NCBI RefSeq assembly: GCF_019320115.1
Contig: NC_089587.1
Location: 90,073,405-90,137,404, forward strand
Length of the DNA stretch: 64,000 nt
Source: Miscanthus floridulus
Lineage: Eukaryota > Streptophyta > Magnoliopsida > Poales > Poaceae
Direction of reading: 5' to 3'
The notes under the pieces were generated by a model. The model saw only the letters and a list, made by a program, of their open reading frames with translations. It searched no databases and was not told the DNA's origin. Position 1 is the first letter of the stretch; each line of letters starts with the position of its first letter. Of the stretch, positions 9,791 to 21,434 are shown piece by piece. The translations under genes were made by a program, and so were the position numbers.

Positions 9791-10249
9791 GGTGAAGTGG
9801 TCACTGCTGGTAAGTTCCTTGCTAATGATCACCCTGCAGTTGTGCTCTTTGATTTGGGTGCTTCACATTCCTTTGTAAGTTCTACTTTTGTATCTATGCA
9901 TAAGATGAATGTGATTACAATTGTCAAGGGTGGTTATTGTATTAGTGTTGCTGGAAATAATATCATGACTAACCAAGTAGTTAAAGATGTAAGGATTGAG
10001 ATTGGGGATCAAGAGTTCCTTACGGATCTTGTAGTTCTGCCGGGGGTAGGAATCGATGTAATCCTAGGGATGAAGTGGATGAGCGAGAATAGAGTGTTGA
10101 TCGATACATCAACCCGTGTGGTAATGTTGAGGGATCCCATGGATAAGAAGGGTTTTCTAGTGCAGTTACCTCATAATATCGCTATCCACAATACAACTAA
10201 TGCTACCCTAGCCAAAGCCATTGAAGATATACCAGTTGTTTGTGAGTTT
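9791..10249 (+). pseudogene. pol: E1 aspartic protease domain
   Basis: The retropepsin that would cleave the Gag-Pol polyprotein. The active-site segment reads [12 protein letters not shown] (Asp at 9851-9853); the usual D-S/T-G triad has become D-L-G, consistent with a C-to-T change. The flap and the later hydrophobic segment (VILGMKWM) are recognisable. The domain is in frame with gag and with the RT that follows. Confidence 0.8.
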
Positions 10250-11090
10250 CCAGATGTCTTCCCTAATGACTTGCCTGGATTACCTCTAGACCGTGAAGTA
10301 GAATTCAAGATAGAACTCATTCCGGGTACGGCTCCTATTTCTCGAAGGCCCTATAGAATGCCACCCAATGAGTTGGCTGAGCTGAAGATTTAGTTGAATG
10401 AGCTATTAAAGAAAGGTTTGATTTGGCCTAGTTGTTCTCCTTGAGGTTGTCCAACTATCTTTGTGAAGAAGAAGGACGAGTCTCTGCGCATGTGCGTGGA
10501 TTATCGCCCCCTTAATGCTGTTACCATCAAGAACAAATACCCTCTTCCTCGCATCAATATTCTATTTGATTAGGTCTCCAAAGCTAAGGTATTCTGCAAG
10601 ATCGATTTGAGGTCTGGCTACCATCAGATCAAAATCCATCCTAAAGATATACCTAAGACAGCTTTCTCTACTCGTTATGGCTTGTTCGAATACCTTGTCA
10701 TGTCCTTTGGGTTGACAAATGCTCCGGCACACTTTATGTACCTGATGAATTTGGTATTCATGCCGAAATTGGACAAGTTCGTCGTCGTGTTCATTGATGA
10801 TATCCTGGTATATTCTCAGAATGTAGAAGACCATGCTGAATATCTGAGAATTGTGTTAACTCGATTACGTGACAACCAGCTTTATGCTAAGTTCAGCAAG
10901 TGCGAATTCTAATTGAACAAGATACCTTTTCTAGGTCATGTGTTATCTGGAGATGGAATTTTGGTTGACCCTACTAAGGTGCAAGAAGTCCTAGAGTGGA
11001 AGGCACCTACTACGATCACAGAAGTCCAAAGTTTCCTAGGTTTGGCTGGCTACTATCGTCGCTTTATCCTGGATTTCTCAAAAATCGCCA
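10250..11090 (+). pseudogene. pol: E1 reverse transcriptase domain
   Basis: Gypsy-type RT beginning after [10 protein letters not shown]. It carries FVKKKDES, the DYRPLN block, [11 protein letters not shown], the SFGLTNAP block and the FIDD catalytic box (10790-10801). Premature stops TAG 10391, TGA 10442, TAG 10571 and TAA 10910 interrupt it, but the reading frame does not shift. It copies element RNA into DNA in the cytoplasmic particle; this copy cannot make the enzyme. Confidence 0.9.
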
Positions 11091-11780
11091 AGCCCATGAC
11101 TCGACTACTTCAAAAGGATGAGAAGTTTGTGTGGACTCCGAAGTGTGAAGAGGCTTTCCACACTTTGTGGACCTTACTAACCTCTGCTCCTGTATTGGCA
11201 CAACCTGACATCAAGAAGCCTTTTGATGTCTACTGTGATGCATGTGGCACCGGTTTGGGGTGTGTTCTTATGCAGGAGAGCCGAGTCATTGCTTATGCTT
11301 CACGCCAGCTTCGAAAGCATGAAATCAATTATCCTACCCATGACTTAGAGCTAGCCGCGGTTGTTCATTCCCTGAAGATTTGGAGACATTACTTGCTAGG
11401 TAATGTGTGCAATATCTATACTGACCATAAAAGTCTCAAGTACATCTTTACTCAACCTGAGTTGAACATACGTCAACGATGATGGTTAGAATTGATCAAA
11501 GACTACAACCTTCAAGTGCACTACTATCTTGGCAAGGCCAATGTGGTTGCTGATGGCTTAAGCAGAAAGGCCCATTGCAATTCCTTAGTTAGTGAAGACT
11601 TTCATCTGGCACACCTCCTTCATCCTGTAGTACTCCACAATATCACTGTGGATTGCTCTCTTAGAAGTCGAATTATCAAACTCCAGAAGACAGATGTGGG
11701 TGTGTTTCACATTAAGCGGAAGATGAAAGAGCAAGAGACCAAGCACTTTAGAGTCGATGACAAAGGAATTCTCTAGTTTA
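11091..11780 (+). pseudogene. pol: E1 RNase H domain and linker
   Basis: RNase H of the gypsy type: [11 protein letters not shown] (first catalytic Asp), the YASRQL and [10 protein letters not shown] blocks (Glu) and [10 protein letters not shown] (second Asp), then the connection region with [14 protein letters not shown]. Stops lie at 11480 (TGA) and 11774 (TAG). It removes RNA from the RNA-DNA hybrid during reverse transcription. Confidence 0.88.
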
Positions 11781-12937
11781 ATGATAGGCTTATAGTACCC
11801 AAAGACAAAGAACTTAGAAATCAAATTATGGCTAAAGCCCATTCTTCTAGATTGTCCATCCATCCTGGTAGCAGTAAAATGTATCAAGATCTCAAGCTGT
11901 ATTATTGGTGGACCAAGATGAAGAAAGAAATCACAGCCTACGTGGCAAGGTGCGATAACTGTTGCAGAGTCGAGGCTATTCACATGAGGCCCGGATTATT
12001 GCAGCCACTCTCTATTCTTGGCTGGAAGTGGGAAGAAATTGTCATGGATTTCGTTGTTGGATTACCCACTACCAAAAAGGGTTGTGATTCCATCTGGGTT
12101 ATTGTAGATCATCTAACTAAATCCGCTCACTTTATTCCAGTCAAGTCTACCTATCACCCTCACAATTATGCTGAGATTTATTTTCAACAAGTGGTACGTC
12201 TCCATGGTGTACCCAAATCCATTGTTTCAGATAGAGGACCGCAATTCACGGCTCGCTTTTGGGAGTGCTTACATCAGAATCTTGGCACTCATCTAATCCA
12301 CAGTTCTGCCTATCATCCACAAACATCAGGACAGACTGAGCGTGTTAATCAAATTCTTGAAGACATGCTTAGAGCTTGTCTTATCTCTTGCAAAGGCTCT
12401 TGGGAGGAATGGTTGCCTCTCACTGAATTCTCTTATAACAACAGTTATCAAGAGAGTATCAAAATGGCTCCTTTTGAAGCTCTTTATGGCCGCAAGTGTA
12501 GGACTCCTTTGAACTAGGTGAAACCCAGAGAAAGAAGATTCTATGGTATTGATTTTGTAAAAGAAGCTGAAGAGCAAGTCCGAACTATACAGAAGAATAT
12601 GACTGCCACTCAGGCTAGACAAAAGAGCTACGCTGATAAGAGAAGAAAACCTATTGAGTTTGAAGTAGGTGACCATGTTTATCTAAAGGTATCCCCTATG
12701 AAAGGAGTAAAACGTTTTAGAATCAAAAGGAAGCTTGAGCCTCGATATGTCGGACCTTACCGCATTATTGAGAAAAGTGGAAGAGTAGCCTATAAACTCG
12801 ATCTACCATGTGAAATGGGAGCTATATTCCCGGTATTCCATGTGTCTCAGCTGAAGAAGTGTCTCCGTATTCTCGAGGAAAGAATAGCAACAAGGAGAAT
12901 CAACTTGAAATCTGATCTTTCTTATGAGGAGAAGCCA
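11781..12937 (+). pseudogene. pol: E1 integrase
   Basis: Contains an H2C2-like zinc region (HPGSSKMYQDLK ... CDNCCRVEA; one spacing residue altered), then the DDE core: MDFVVGL (first Asp), IVSDRGPQF (second Asp) and QTERVNQILE (Glu). The GPY/F module (VGPYRIIEKSGRVAYKLDLP) and FHVSQLKKC follow. A TAG at 12515-12517 separates the core from the C-terminus. The three catalytic acids are all present. Integrase inserts the cDNA into chromosomes; its C-terminal chromodomain remnant is annotated separately. Confidence 0.9.
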
Positions 12938-13095
12938 GTGTGAGTTCTGGATACTCAAGAAAGGGTGACTCATAGGTGAGTAGTTAAGTTATACAAGGTA
13001 GTTTGGAGTAATCATAGTGATCGGGATGCAACAGGGAGCGGGAAGATTATTTAAAGGAAAATCATCCAACTTTCTATACTAAATGGTACGCTTTC
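12938..13095 (+). pseudogene. pol: E1 chromodomain remnant at integrase C-terminus
   Basis: After the GPY/F module, the frame reads VLDTQERVTHR, a stop, then VVKLYKVVWSNHSDRDAT. After a one-base deletion near 13041, an EREDYLKENHP-like segment appears in the next frame. This matches group II (CR-type) chromodomains of Tekay/Del elements (ILD ... KVxWSxHxxxEATWERE). Chromodomains of chromoviral integrases are thought to target insertion to chromatin with methylated H3 tails. TGA stops at 12941 and about 12974 inactivate this copy. Confidence 0.7.
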
Positions 13096-13119
13096 CAAAT
13101 CTCGGGATGAGATTTTTCT

Positions 13120-13132
13120 AAGGGGGGAGGGC
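13120..13132 (+). other. E1 polypurine tract
   Basis: AAGGGGGGAGGGC directly before the 3' LTR start at 13133. It is the primer site for plus-strand synthesis. Confidence 0.9.
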
Positions 13133-16100
13133 TGTAACACCCTAGGTGTTTGGCTTCCACAAAAGTGCATTTCATTTCATAAACATATGCATCATCTATC
13201 TCATCATGCCATTGTCACTGAAACATACATATGCAACATTCACAATTCTGTTTGTTTCATACTTGATTTGCTTGTGAATGGTAGTAGTGCAACATGTGAA
13301 TGCAACATGAGTTTCTCATACCTTGAAACATGGCAACATGGTAGGAATGTGGCAAGTTAAAATTGCAGCAAAGGCATGAAACATGTGAAACATGGAATTG
13401 AACATTAGAGTGAAATTGATTGTTTTGTTGCTTCATCACATGTGATCATTAGAAGTTGGTATAGCATTTGTGTAAAGTGGTTGATTATGGTCTAATACAC
13501 CTTAAATACACTTAAGGTAATTGATGGGACATTGTTCATGTGGACCATAATGACTAAATTGCCATCTAGTGGAGGTTTGACTTAGAATGACCTTTAAAGT
13601 GCCACTGTTTGACTGATTCAAAAGACTAACCTAGAGACCTTGCATGGCTATGCACCCATTACCAAAGTTGTAGCCAATTTATCAAGGAACAAAAGTCTCA
13701 ATATGACCATCTCATGAAAATGGCTAGAACATGTTCAAACAAGGCCCACAAGTCATATTTCCATGCTGAATTCACACTTAGAAAATTTGCCAAGTCATAA
13801 ATCCAGTTTCAGTTGGATCAAGCCAACTTTGGCTTGATGTAACTTCTGATCCATGGAGAATTAGACGATGATCCTTGAATAGAAGTTGGAGATGGATGGT
13901 AGGCCTACAATTTTCATGTACACGGTTTTTGTAATGCATCAATGGTTTAGCCGTATTAGCACGTTGAAGTCACGCTGTCAGGCGGTTCAAGTCATCTGAA
14001 TGCGAGCTACAGTACCTGATAGCCATCAGACAATGAGCGCTGCGTGGGTGACACTCGTCGCTGGTCTCCTGCTCACACTGCCATGCGCCGTGGACACCCT
14101 GGCATGGCCAGCCACGACTTGAGCAACACCCCGCGCGCCTGCCAACTAGCTCGTCAGTTCTGATTTCATTTCCTCGGCTTCCTCCGCTCACCCATAGCTC
14201 CACAGCAACAGCCGTCGCAACTCCGATGAGCTCGTGCTCACGCGCCACCGCAAAATCGCATCGACCAGCTTGTTCGTAGCTTCGCCATGCTCTTCTCCAC
14301 CTCCACCTCTCATCCGTGTCATTTGGGGCTTGGTAAGGGCGTATTCGCCATTTCCTCCACCACCGCCATGGCGGGACCTCGCCGGAGTTGGCGCTCCACG
14401 TGGCCAACTGCCATCGCGGCCTTCCCATCCCCTCCTCTTTGCTTGGTTAGCTTGGTAGTGAACTCTAGAAGCTCGTACCGAGCTTAGCCGCACCCTACGG
14501 GGTCGGGCCTTGCCGGAGCCGGCCAACCCATGGCCGTGCACCGCCATGGCCGTCGCCATTTCCTCTAGCTACGGTAATAGCTGAAATTGATGGCACCTCT
14601 AGGTGCGCACGGGTGAGGCGAACACATTGACAACAATGGCCTCACCGGAGCTGTCACCGATGACGAGCTACGCCGCCATCCTTTCTTCCTCCCCTGCCTG
14701 TCTCTCTGTCTTACGGGACCCACGCATCAGTCGTCGAACTCAGGCGAGAACTGGCGTGGGCCACACCGCTTCTGGGCCACACTGGTGTTTGCTGGCGCAT
14801 GCGTTGTGGGCCGTCGTGTGCTTTCGGGCCGGCCCAGCAGTAGGGTTATGTTTTCATTTTTGTTTTGTTTATTCTTTTTCATAGATTTTGTACATTTTCA
14901 AAAATATGTATCTCCTAGTTGGTAGATTCAAATGATGTGGTTCCAATTTTGTTGAGTTCATGATAATGTCTAGTTTATATTAAAAACATAATTTATGCCA
15001 TGTTCTGTTATGAAAAATGGAGTTGCTAATTATCTCTTTTAATCATGAAGGAAATAGGGGTAATTATATCTTTTTCTATGTAGCTCCAAATGGCATGAAA
15101 TTTTTATGGTGTACTGCTCTTATCATGAATAGCTTGTAGTTAAATTTTCATATATTTTGGACACTGTATGTAGGAGATAGGAAATTCTCTTGTTTGCATG
15201 GATGGATCTTGTGTGAATTTTCATAATTTTTCTATAGATCCAGTAAAGGTAAAATTTGGTGAGTGCTATTCTTATGCTAGAATGATGCTAGGAAAAATAT
15301 GAAATCTATTGCTTGACACTTTTCATTAGGATTTCCTAATTATGCTAGAAATAGACATGCCACCTGTTATTTTGGATACAGCTAGTTCTGCTTGCCCAAT
15401 GGGTTTGAAATTTTTATGGTAGCCTATGTGAAGCATGGGATAGCTACTACAATTTTTGTAGATTTTTCTGAATAGTTTTACTATATATTGCTTTAATCAC
15501 CTAATTAATTAAATAAATTAGAAAAGGGCATTAAATAATTTATTTAGAAGTTGGCACTATACTTTTTGATGTTCCTCTGGTATGTGCAACAAGTTGGTAA
15601 ACTTGGTTTGGTCCAATTATGCTTTTGCATCATCACTAAATAATTAATTTAGTAAACCTGTCATTTCTGGACAGATTCTATGTTTACCTTAATTCGATTT
15701 GGTTAACGTAAGAATAATGCTTTGATGTTTACAAATGATTTGTAGAGAATTTCATAAGATTTCTAGAATGTCCTCTTGCAAGTCATTTGGAATTGTAGAA
15801 CTCTTGTTGTGATTGAATTAAAGGACTGCTCGTTTGCATATGAAACTTTAACTGTTGATTTAAGTATGCCTTTACTATTTCCTAAGCTTGTGGTAATGTT
15901 TCTCGGTGTTAGGCCTTTAACTGAAGATGGGCATCTTTATCTTAGGTTATGCAAGTTAGGTAAGTTGATCTTGTTCTTCAAGTTAAGTTAGATACATGCT
16001 TTAAAGTGATTTGAATAGAGCTATTCTTAATCGGTAAACGAGTGTCCAGTGATGTTTTCGTTAAACACTTACTGTAATCCATTCATCATGAGCATCATGT

Positions 16101-17792
16101 CATTCCTTATGCATCCATAATAATTATCTTGTGCATCGGCATGCAATAGGTGTACCGGAAGGAGTGACACTATTGGAATTTGAGGAACCGAGCGGGGAGC
16201 AGCAGCAGCCAACACCGGAGGTTCAGGAGGTGCAGTCCTCGGGGGAAGTGCTAGACGAGGTCGCCGTTGAGTGCCCGGATCACCGTCCATGCAACTTTGT
16301 GAAAGGCAAGCTCCGGAGCATATTAAGCCTCCTAATTTCTGAAATGCAGTTAAAGTATTATTGTTACATATATATTGTTGCATTAAGTTTAGGTGTTGGA
16401 TGCAAACACTTGCTGCATTGGTTATCCAATCCTTGTCCAGATATTGATACCCTGAATCCTATGTAGCTCAAGTTCGTGTAGTGCTTAGCCCTGCTTAAAC
16501 GCGGTAGAAGTCAGGTGATTTCCTGTCACCTGCGAGATATAGGAATATACATATGGCACAGTTGGCTATATTTGCTATCGTGGAAAAGAACCTGGCTTAA
16601 TTTGAAATGGAGGCTTGCCAGTTTGCAGTGACTCCGTCTGTGTCACTTAAGGACTGAATCTTGGAGCCTTTCCTGTTCATGTTGAATGCATACCTCTCTC
16701 TTAGTTGGCCGGGTCTAGAGACCGACCACGAAGCCGAGTAGCTCACCTCAGGCCGGGAGTCGATAAGTATAAAGTATGCCTCAGAAGGGAGCCGTAGGCA
16801 TGAGTCCAAGGGCAGGTGATTTAAAAGTCCTGATTGTCCTGGCAGAAGGGTAATCCCTGAGAGCGCTGGCGCTGATCGAACCCACGAATTTGGTTCCTGA
16901 GTTGTCCCAAAGGTGACCCATGGCTACCCTTGCAAAGTATGCCAGGGTGAGAGTTAGGAATACCCCCTCAGCTGAGTTGTGATTCGATTCGAGTCGCCGT
17001 CTCTCCCGGTTAGTGAGAACTTGACGGGCTTATCTCCAAAGTAGATACACTAAATAACATAATGGTTTTGAAAGATGATATGATGATGACAGCCTTATTA
17101 TACCTGCTATGGTTAATATTGTTTGCTCCTAATAAGTGAGTGCTCTAGTATAGGTGCAAATCTAGTGGACAGGTAAATGATGATAAACTTGATGCGAAGT
17201 TTAAATTGGTTACTATATTCATAAGCTCTTTTATGCAACTATGTCTAGCTAGCCCACTTCATAAGCCTTGCATGACCCTTGGTGTCTTTTATTTCTGGTT
17301 TTGATGGGTAAGTCTAGCTGAGTACCTTCTTGTACTTAGGGTTTATCTCCCACCTGGTGCAGATGACCAGTTCTACTTTGGTTGCTGCAAGTATTGCCTT
17401 CTCTCGGCTGGGGATGAAGACTAGACCGTTGGGCGTGGTCTCTCCTAGTTCTTGTACCTGAAGATGCTTTTGTGGGACATAACTAAGATCTGGCAATGTA
17501 TTTGAAACTATGAAGTTATGTACTAAACTATGTTGCTTCCGCAAATCTGAACTTGGGTTGTAATATTCTATTTGAACTCTGATGGATGTAATCCGAATGC
17601 TACTTGTGAAATGTTGTAACGAATGATGTGTTGTGTTGAATCACTACGGTCTTGGTTTGTATGTCGAGAGTTGGTTGAAATCCTTCGTGATTTCTGGACT
17701 ACCAGGATTATGGGAGCTTAAGTACAGGAATTTGATCACTTCAGTCATTGTTTTTGTACTTACATTCTTATGATTTGGTCGGTTCTGTTACA
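13133..17792 (+). repeat. E1 3' LTR (4660 bp)
   Basis: TGTAACACCC...GGTTCTGTTACA, aligning end to end with 2298-6974. It lacks about 13 bp near 16609 that the 5' copy has. It is followed by the target-duplication copy ACACC (17793-17797), after which SirA sequence resumes. Frames inside it are shared with the 5' LTR and are not independent genes. Confidence 0.93.
16150..16305 (+). other. Exon-like open block in E1 3' LTR
   Basis: The intact copy of the block at 5320-5475. It is open, 156 bp, bounded by GCAATAG and AAAG|GCAAGC, and codes in phase 1 at both ends for an acidic, Glu/Val-rich peptide. The 3' LTR copy lacks the TAG found in the 5' copy. Confidence 0.35.
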
Positions 17793-18485
17793 ACACCTAC
17801 AGGAGAGATTAGTTCACAATTCAAAATCTACCCAACTAAATTTAGATTGGGTAAATTTTTGGCTTCCCGCAGTGTAGTAGATCGCAGATCGATAGCTAAA
17901 AATGGTGATAACACCACACACAAGTGGATCAGCCTCAAACTCTAGAAATCACCCAATCAATAATATGTCACGCAAGTAATGTAAATCAAGCACAAGTGAC
18001 ATAATAATTTATCCTGTGGTTTGGCTCGTCACCAAGATTTTCCTACCTCCACGTTGTTGAGGTTAGCCACTAAGGCTTAGAGCTTTCTTGCCCTTCCTCG
18101 TTCTCAAGTCAAGAGACTTAACTCTTAAGATGAGGGGTAAGTTTACTAGCTTCAAGAGATGGTTACAAACCTCCCTGGGCTGCCACACAAGTTGGCAAGC
18201 TCCACGGACGATGCTCTAGCCGGCTAGGAGCCAAGCTCCATGAGTAACAAACACAACCGCTGGCCAAAACCAAGTGCTCTTTAGAGTTTGTGAATCAATA
18301 GAGCTGCTCTCTAATCGAGTTTGGGACCCTTTTTCCTCAAGAATTGATGAGGAAATTAATGAATTTGCTTGAGGACTTGAGGTCAACAATGGAGTGAGAG
18401 AGAGAGCTACTGCTTTGTTTTGGGCGTGCTGATGTGAGGAAGAAGAGAGCTTGTTCTGTTACCGTTGGAGAGGAAGGGGAAAGGT

Positions 18486-18562
18486 ATATATACCCCCTAG
18501 CCCCCAATGGTCACATAAATCATAGATAGCCGTTGGGGAGGAAAGGAAAAGGTATATATATA
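18486..18562 (-). promoter_or_regulatory. Doubled TATA-like motif in SirA LTR
   Basis: Two GGTATATATA motifs about 65 bp apart, each in the same GGGGGCTAGGGGGTATATATACC context as in the SirB LTR (23217-23293). They are probably core promoter elements of the LTR, duplicated as a unit. Confidence 0.5.
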
Positions 18563-18587
18563 CCCCTAGCCCACAACAGACACCACA

Positions 18588-18827
18588 CCAAGGGATCGGG
18601 CGAGACGAAGCCTGCGACCTCAAGATCGAGCGAGACAGAGCCCGCAGCCTCGAGATCGGGCGAGACAAAGCCCACGACCAAGGGGTCGAATGAGCCGAAG
18701 CCCGTGACCAAGGGGTTAGGCGAGACAAGGCCCGCGGTCTCAAGCTCGGGCGAGATGGAGCCCGCGACCAAGGGATCGGGCGAGCCGGATCCCATGACCA
18801 AGGGGTTGGGTGAGACAGAGCTCACAC
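18588..18827 (-). repeat. Tandem ~30-bp repeats in SirA LTR
   Basis: About eight diverged units built on a GGGATCGGGCGAGAC core. Because the unit length is a multiple of three and lacks stops, several frames on both strands stay open; these are not genes. Confidence 0.85.
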
Positions 18828-19164
18828 CACGCAAGACAACAAGGGTAATAGTGAAGTGTAGACTATCTTAGCTATGAATCTGAGGATGTTTATGGTTGTT
18901 TGAGCACTTGGTAGCACATATTAGCATAAGCATTGTGTCCCCCTTTATAGTACGGCTTTTTCTATACTCAAATTCAATATATAAAAGAATTTTAAACATC
19001 TTTTGAGTTTGAATCCATCTATATGTGTAATTGGGGGCTCCTCCGTTTCATGTAGCATCCTCAAATATAAATCACATGCTTGTCATCTCGATAAATCTTA
19101 TTAGTTCTCTAATTGTGTGGTCATTATCACCAAAACCCACAATTAGGGCTTGATTGCATTTTCA

Positions 19165-19177
19165 ATCTCCCCTTTTT
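19165..19177 (-). other. SirA polypurine tract
   Basis: On the minus strand AAAAAGGGGAGAT directly precedes the LTR start at 19164, matching SirB 35089-35102. Confidence 0.8.
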
Positions 19178-19778
19178 GGTGATTGATGACAACCCAATTA
19201 GAGCTTACACAAAATATAAAATAAATACTGAGATTTTTGAGCCATGGGTGTAGAGCCTCCCCCTAAGTATGTGAATAGAGAATTGAATTCTCAAATTGGC
19301 ATAAAAAGCCAAGATTCACATTTTAGTGAAGGTGATGGGACTCCCCCTACATCCATGCTCCTGTGGGGTGCTGCATACTATGTCATGTATGTAAAACATG
19401 ATGCAAATGACAGTTTATGCACACATGTGCTTGCTGTTGTGCGGCAGTGCCACACCAGACTATACGAGCAAGGCAGAGTCAAGCACCACACAGCTAGCTC
19501 AGATAAAAAAGATATGCAACCTAGCACAATAGAATGACTTTTAATCCACACAACGATATATGTCCATATCCGATACACAAATAGTCAAATAGTAGCATTA
19601 TTTCACAATTTAGAGTTTTGAGCGACTCTCAAACTTTCCACCTAGCGAAGACTAACACTTATTGAATAGGACTTGAAGCTGCTGCTGACCATGGCGTCGA
19701 AAAGTTGTTGACCCCTCTAATTTTCTCCCCCTTTGGCATAAAGCACCAAAAAGAGAAGAAAATAAGAAATATCAACAC
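19178..19778 (-). other. SirA 3' noncoding region with PPT-like repeats
   Basis: About 600 bp between ORF3 and the polypurine tract. PPT-like motifs recur at about 19254-19262, 19341-19349 and 19729-19737 (TCCCCCT on plus). A GCGGCAGTGCC half-palindrome lies near 19441. Multiple PPT copies are a reported Sirevirus trait. No gene was seen. Confidence 0.65.
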
Positions 19779-21434
19779 CTACGCGTCATCTCCCTGGATG
19801 TTCATCCAATCAATATCATCACCTCCTATGGCCCTAGCACCTCCTACAGCAGTCCTGGCACCACCATCACAATCATCATCGTCGGAGTCAATACGTCCAT
19901 GGCCCTAACGGTGAGTAGTGGCAGTGTAGCGAGTGGAACAAGTGGAACGCCTCGGCTCTTGTCTCTGACGGTATCCCTCTAGGGTCTCATCCCAATATGT
20001 TGCTCGTCCCTACTGCTCCTCCTCCTCATCATCATCCTTATCATCTAAATCTATGTCGAAGAGACTCAGAAGGTCATACTGTGGAGGAGGTGAAATAGGA
20101 GGAAGTGGTGGAAGGTCCTGTCTACGCTGCTGACGCTGCTCAAGCTGTGTCTCATACACTCTGTCAGCTACATAGGTGCACTTGCCAAAGATTGCCTTCA
20201 ACCACTTGCCAAACTTCTTCATCTTGCCTCCTTTGCAAGACCTAGAGCGGGAAGACTCAGGGATATCTACATGAGCATGAGAGCTCCCCGCTCCCTAAGT
20301 AGCTGCAACTGGCTTGGTCTTCTCAATTTTGTAGATGGTGTGCATCCCATCCTTCATAAAATAAAATCTAGTGACCCTCTCAATCATGAACATGAGGTAA
20401 GAAGCATAGGGAAGCCCCCTCATCCCATCCTCCACTACAAATCTTAACTCACTCCACATGAATCTAGGGACATTGAACATGTTCCCACCTGGAGCAAATC
20501 TAGCCAACATATTTCTCACATAGCCATTAATATCTGAGGATGCACCATCCTTTGAGTTGATGGTGTTCCTGATGAGGTTGTTGAGGATATAATAGAAGCT
20601 TTGTAGACCACTCCTCTTGCCATCTACAATCCTTCTATCTCTCAACATATAACTGATGTCACGGATCTCAGCTTGAGGCTCATCATGAATGTAATTGTAA
20701 CCTCTGTGCTCGTCCCCAAAGCCAAGAATCCAGTTGAAAGTGACAAAGTTGACTTGATAGTGCCGACCATCAGTCATCTAGTGAATCTCATCAGAGGTCT
20801 AGTCATAGAAGTATGTGGCATGAAACTGTGCAAGGACCTCCTCATTCTAGTTATACTAGAAACCCATGATGTCTGAAAGCTGGAACCTGTCACAAATTTT
20901 CATTACCTTGTCAAACTCAGGCTCCTTCTTCTCCTACATCTCATCCCAATCAATATATTATATCTTGATGATCTTGGTTTTCTTGGATGCAAGAATGACA
21001 GTGGCATAAAAGTTGGAATGAAACTTATTCCAAAATCTATAATCAATGCCCTAATCCTTACGCACTATATAGGGATTGATCCCCCTTGCCTCTTCCATCA
21101 ACTTTCAACTCTTGGAATAGTTGACAACTGCATGCTATCGGGAGTCATTTGGAGGTCTCATGATGATCTCATCCTCAAAATCTCTCATGTATCTGCCATC
21201 AAAATCAGAGAGATGCTATGGGGTGTCAGGAATGGCATAAGTGGTAGGACCTATCATCTCCAGCCTCTCCTCATCTTCAATATATTGCTCGCGCCTCCTC
21301 CTATCACCAAGTCCCCTTAGAGCTACACTACTGCCTACTACTGCTGTCCTCCCTTGACCACGATGAGGTGAATCCTTATCTCTTTGTTCATTCATCTTTC
21401 TTTTCACCCTTCGGTCATTATCTCTATGCTCCAT
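19779..21434 (-). pseudogene. SirA ORF3 (extra gene after pol, envelope position)
   Basis: Minus-strand gene starting MEHRDNDRRVKRKMNEQRD at 21434. It contains YIEDEERLEMIG, the central block MTDGRHYQVNFVTFNWILGFG, then IRDISYMLRDRRIVDGKRSG and RNMLARFAPGG, and ends in a Gln/Arg-rich, acid-rich tail at 19779. Stops and at least one shift break it. SirB 32821-34457 is the homologue. The position between pol and the 3' LTR is where Sireviruses carry their so-called env-like ORF. I see no clear membrane segment or signal peptide, so an envelope role is not supported by this sequence. Confidence 0.7.

Larger units (their letters stand above)
2298..17792 (+). mobile_element. E1: complete Tekay/Del-type chromovirus (Ty3/gypsy LTR retrotransposon)
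   Basis: A complete element of about 15.5 kb: two LTRs of about 4.67 kb with TGTAACA...TGTTACA ends, a Met-tRNA-type primer site, an extra upstream ORF (ORF0), one gag-pol frame in the order Gag, protease, RT, RNase H, integrase, chromodomain remnant, and a G-rich polypurine tract. It lies in the SirA LTR with target duplications GCACC (2293-2297) and ACACC (17793-17797), one mismatch. Domain order and the group II style chromodomain place it in the Tekay/Del clade. About fifteen nonsense codons but only one clear frameshift make it defective. Confidence 0.92.
17798..19164 (-). repeat. SirA 3' LTR, main piece
   Basis: Together with 2182-2297 this makes an LTR of about 1.48 kb, reading TGAAAATGCAATCAAGCC on the minus strand from 19164. 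It aligns with the SirB LTR (22587-24080), including the GTTACTC/ACTTGTGTGG blocks near the U5 end, tandem 30-bp repeats (18588-18827) and a doubled TATATATA motif (18486-18562). Confidence 0.85.
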
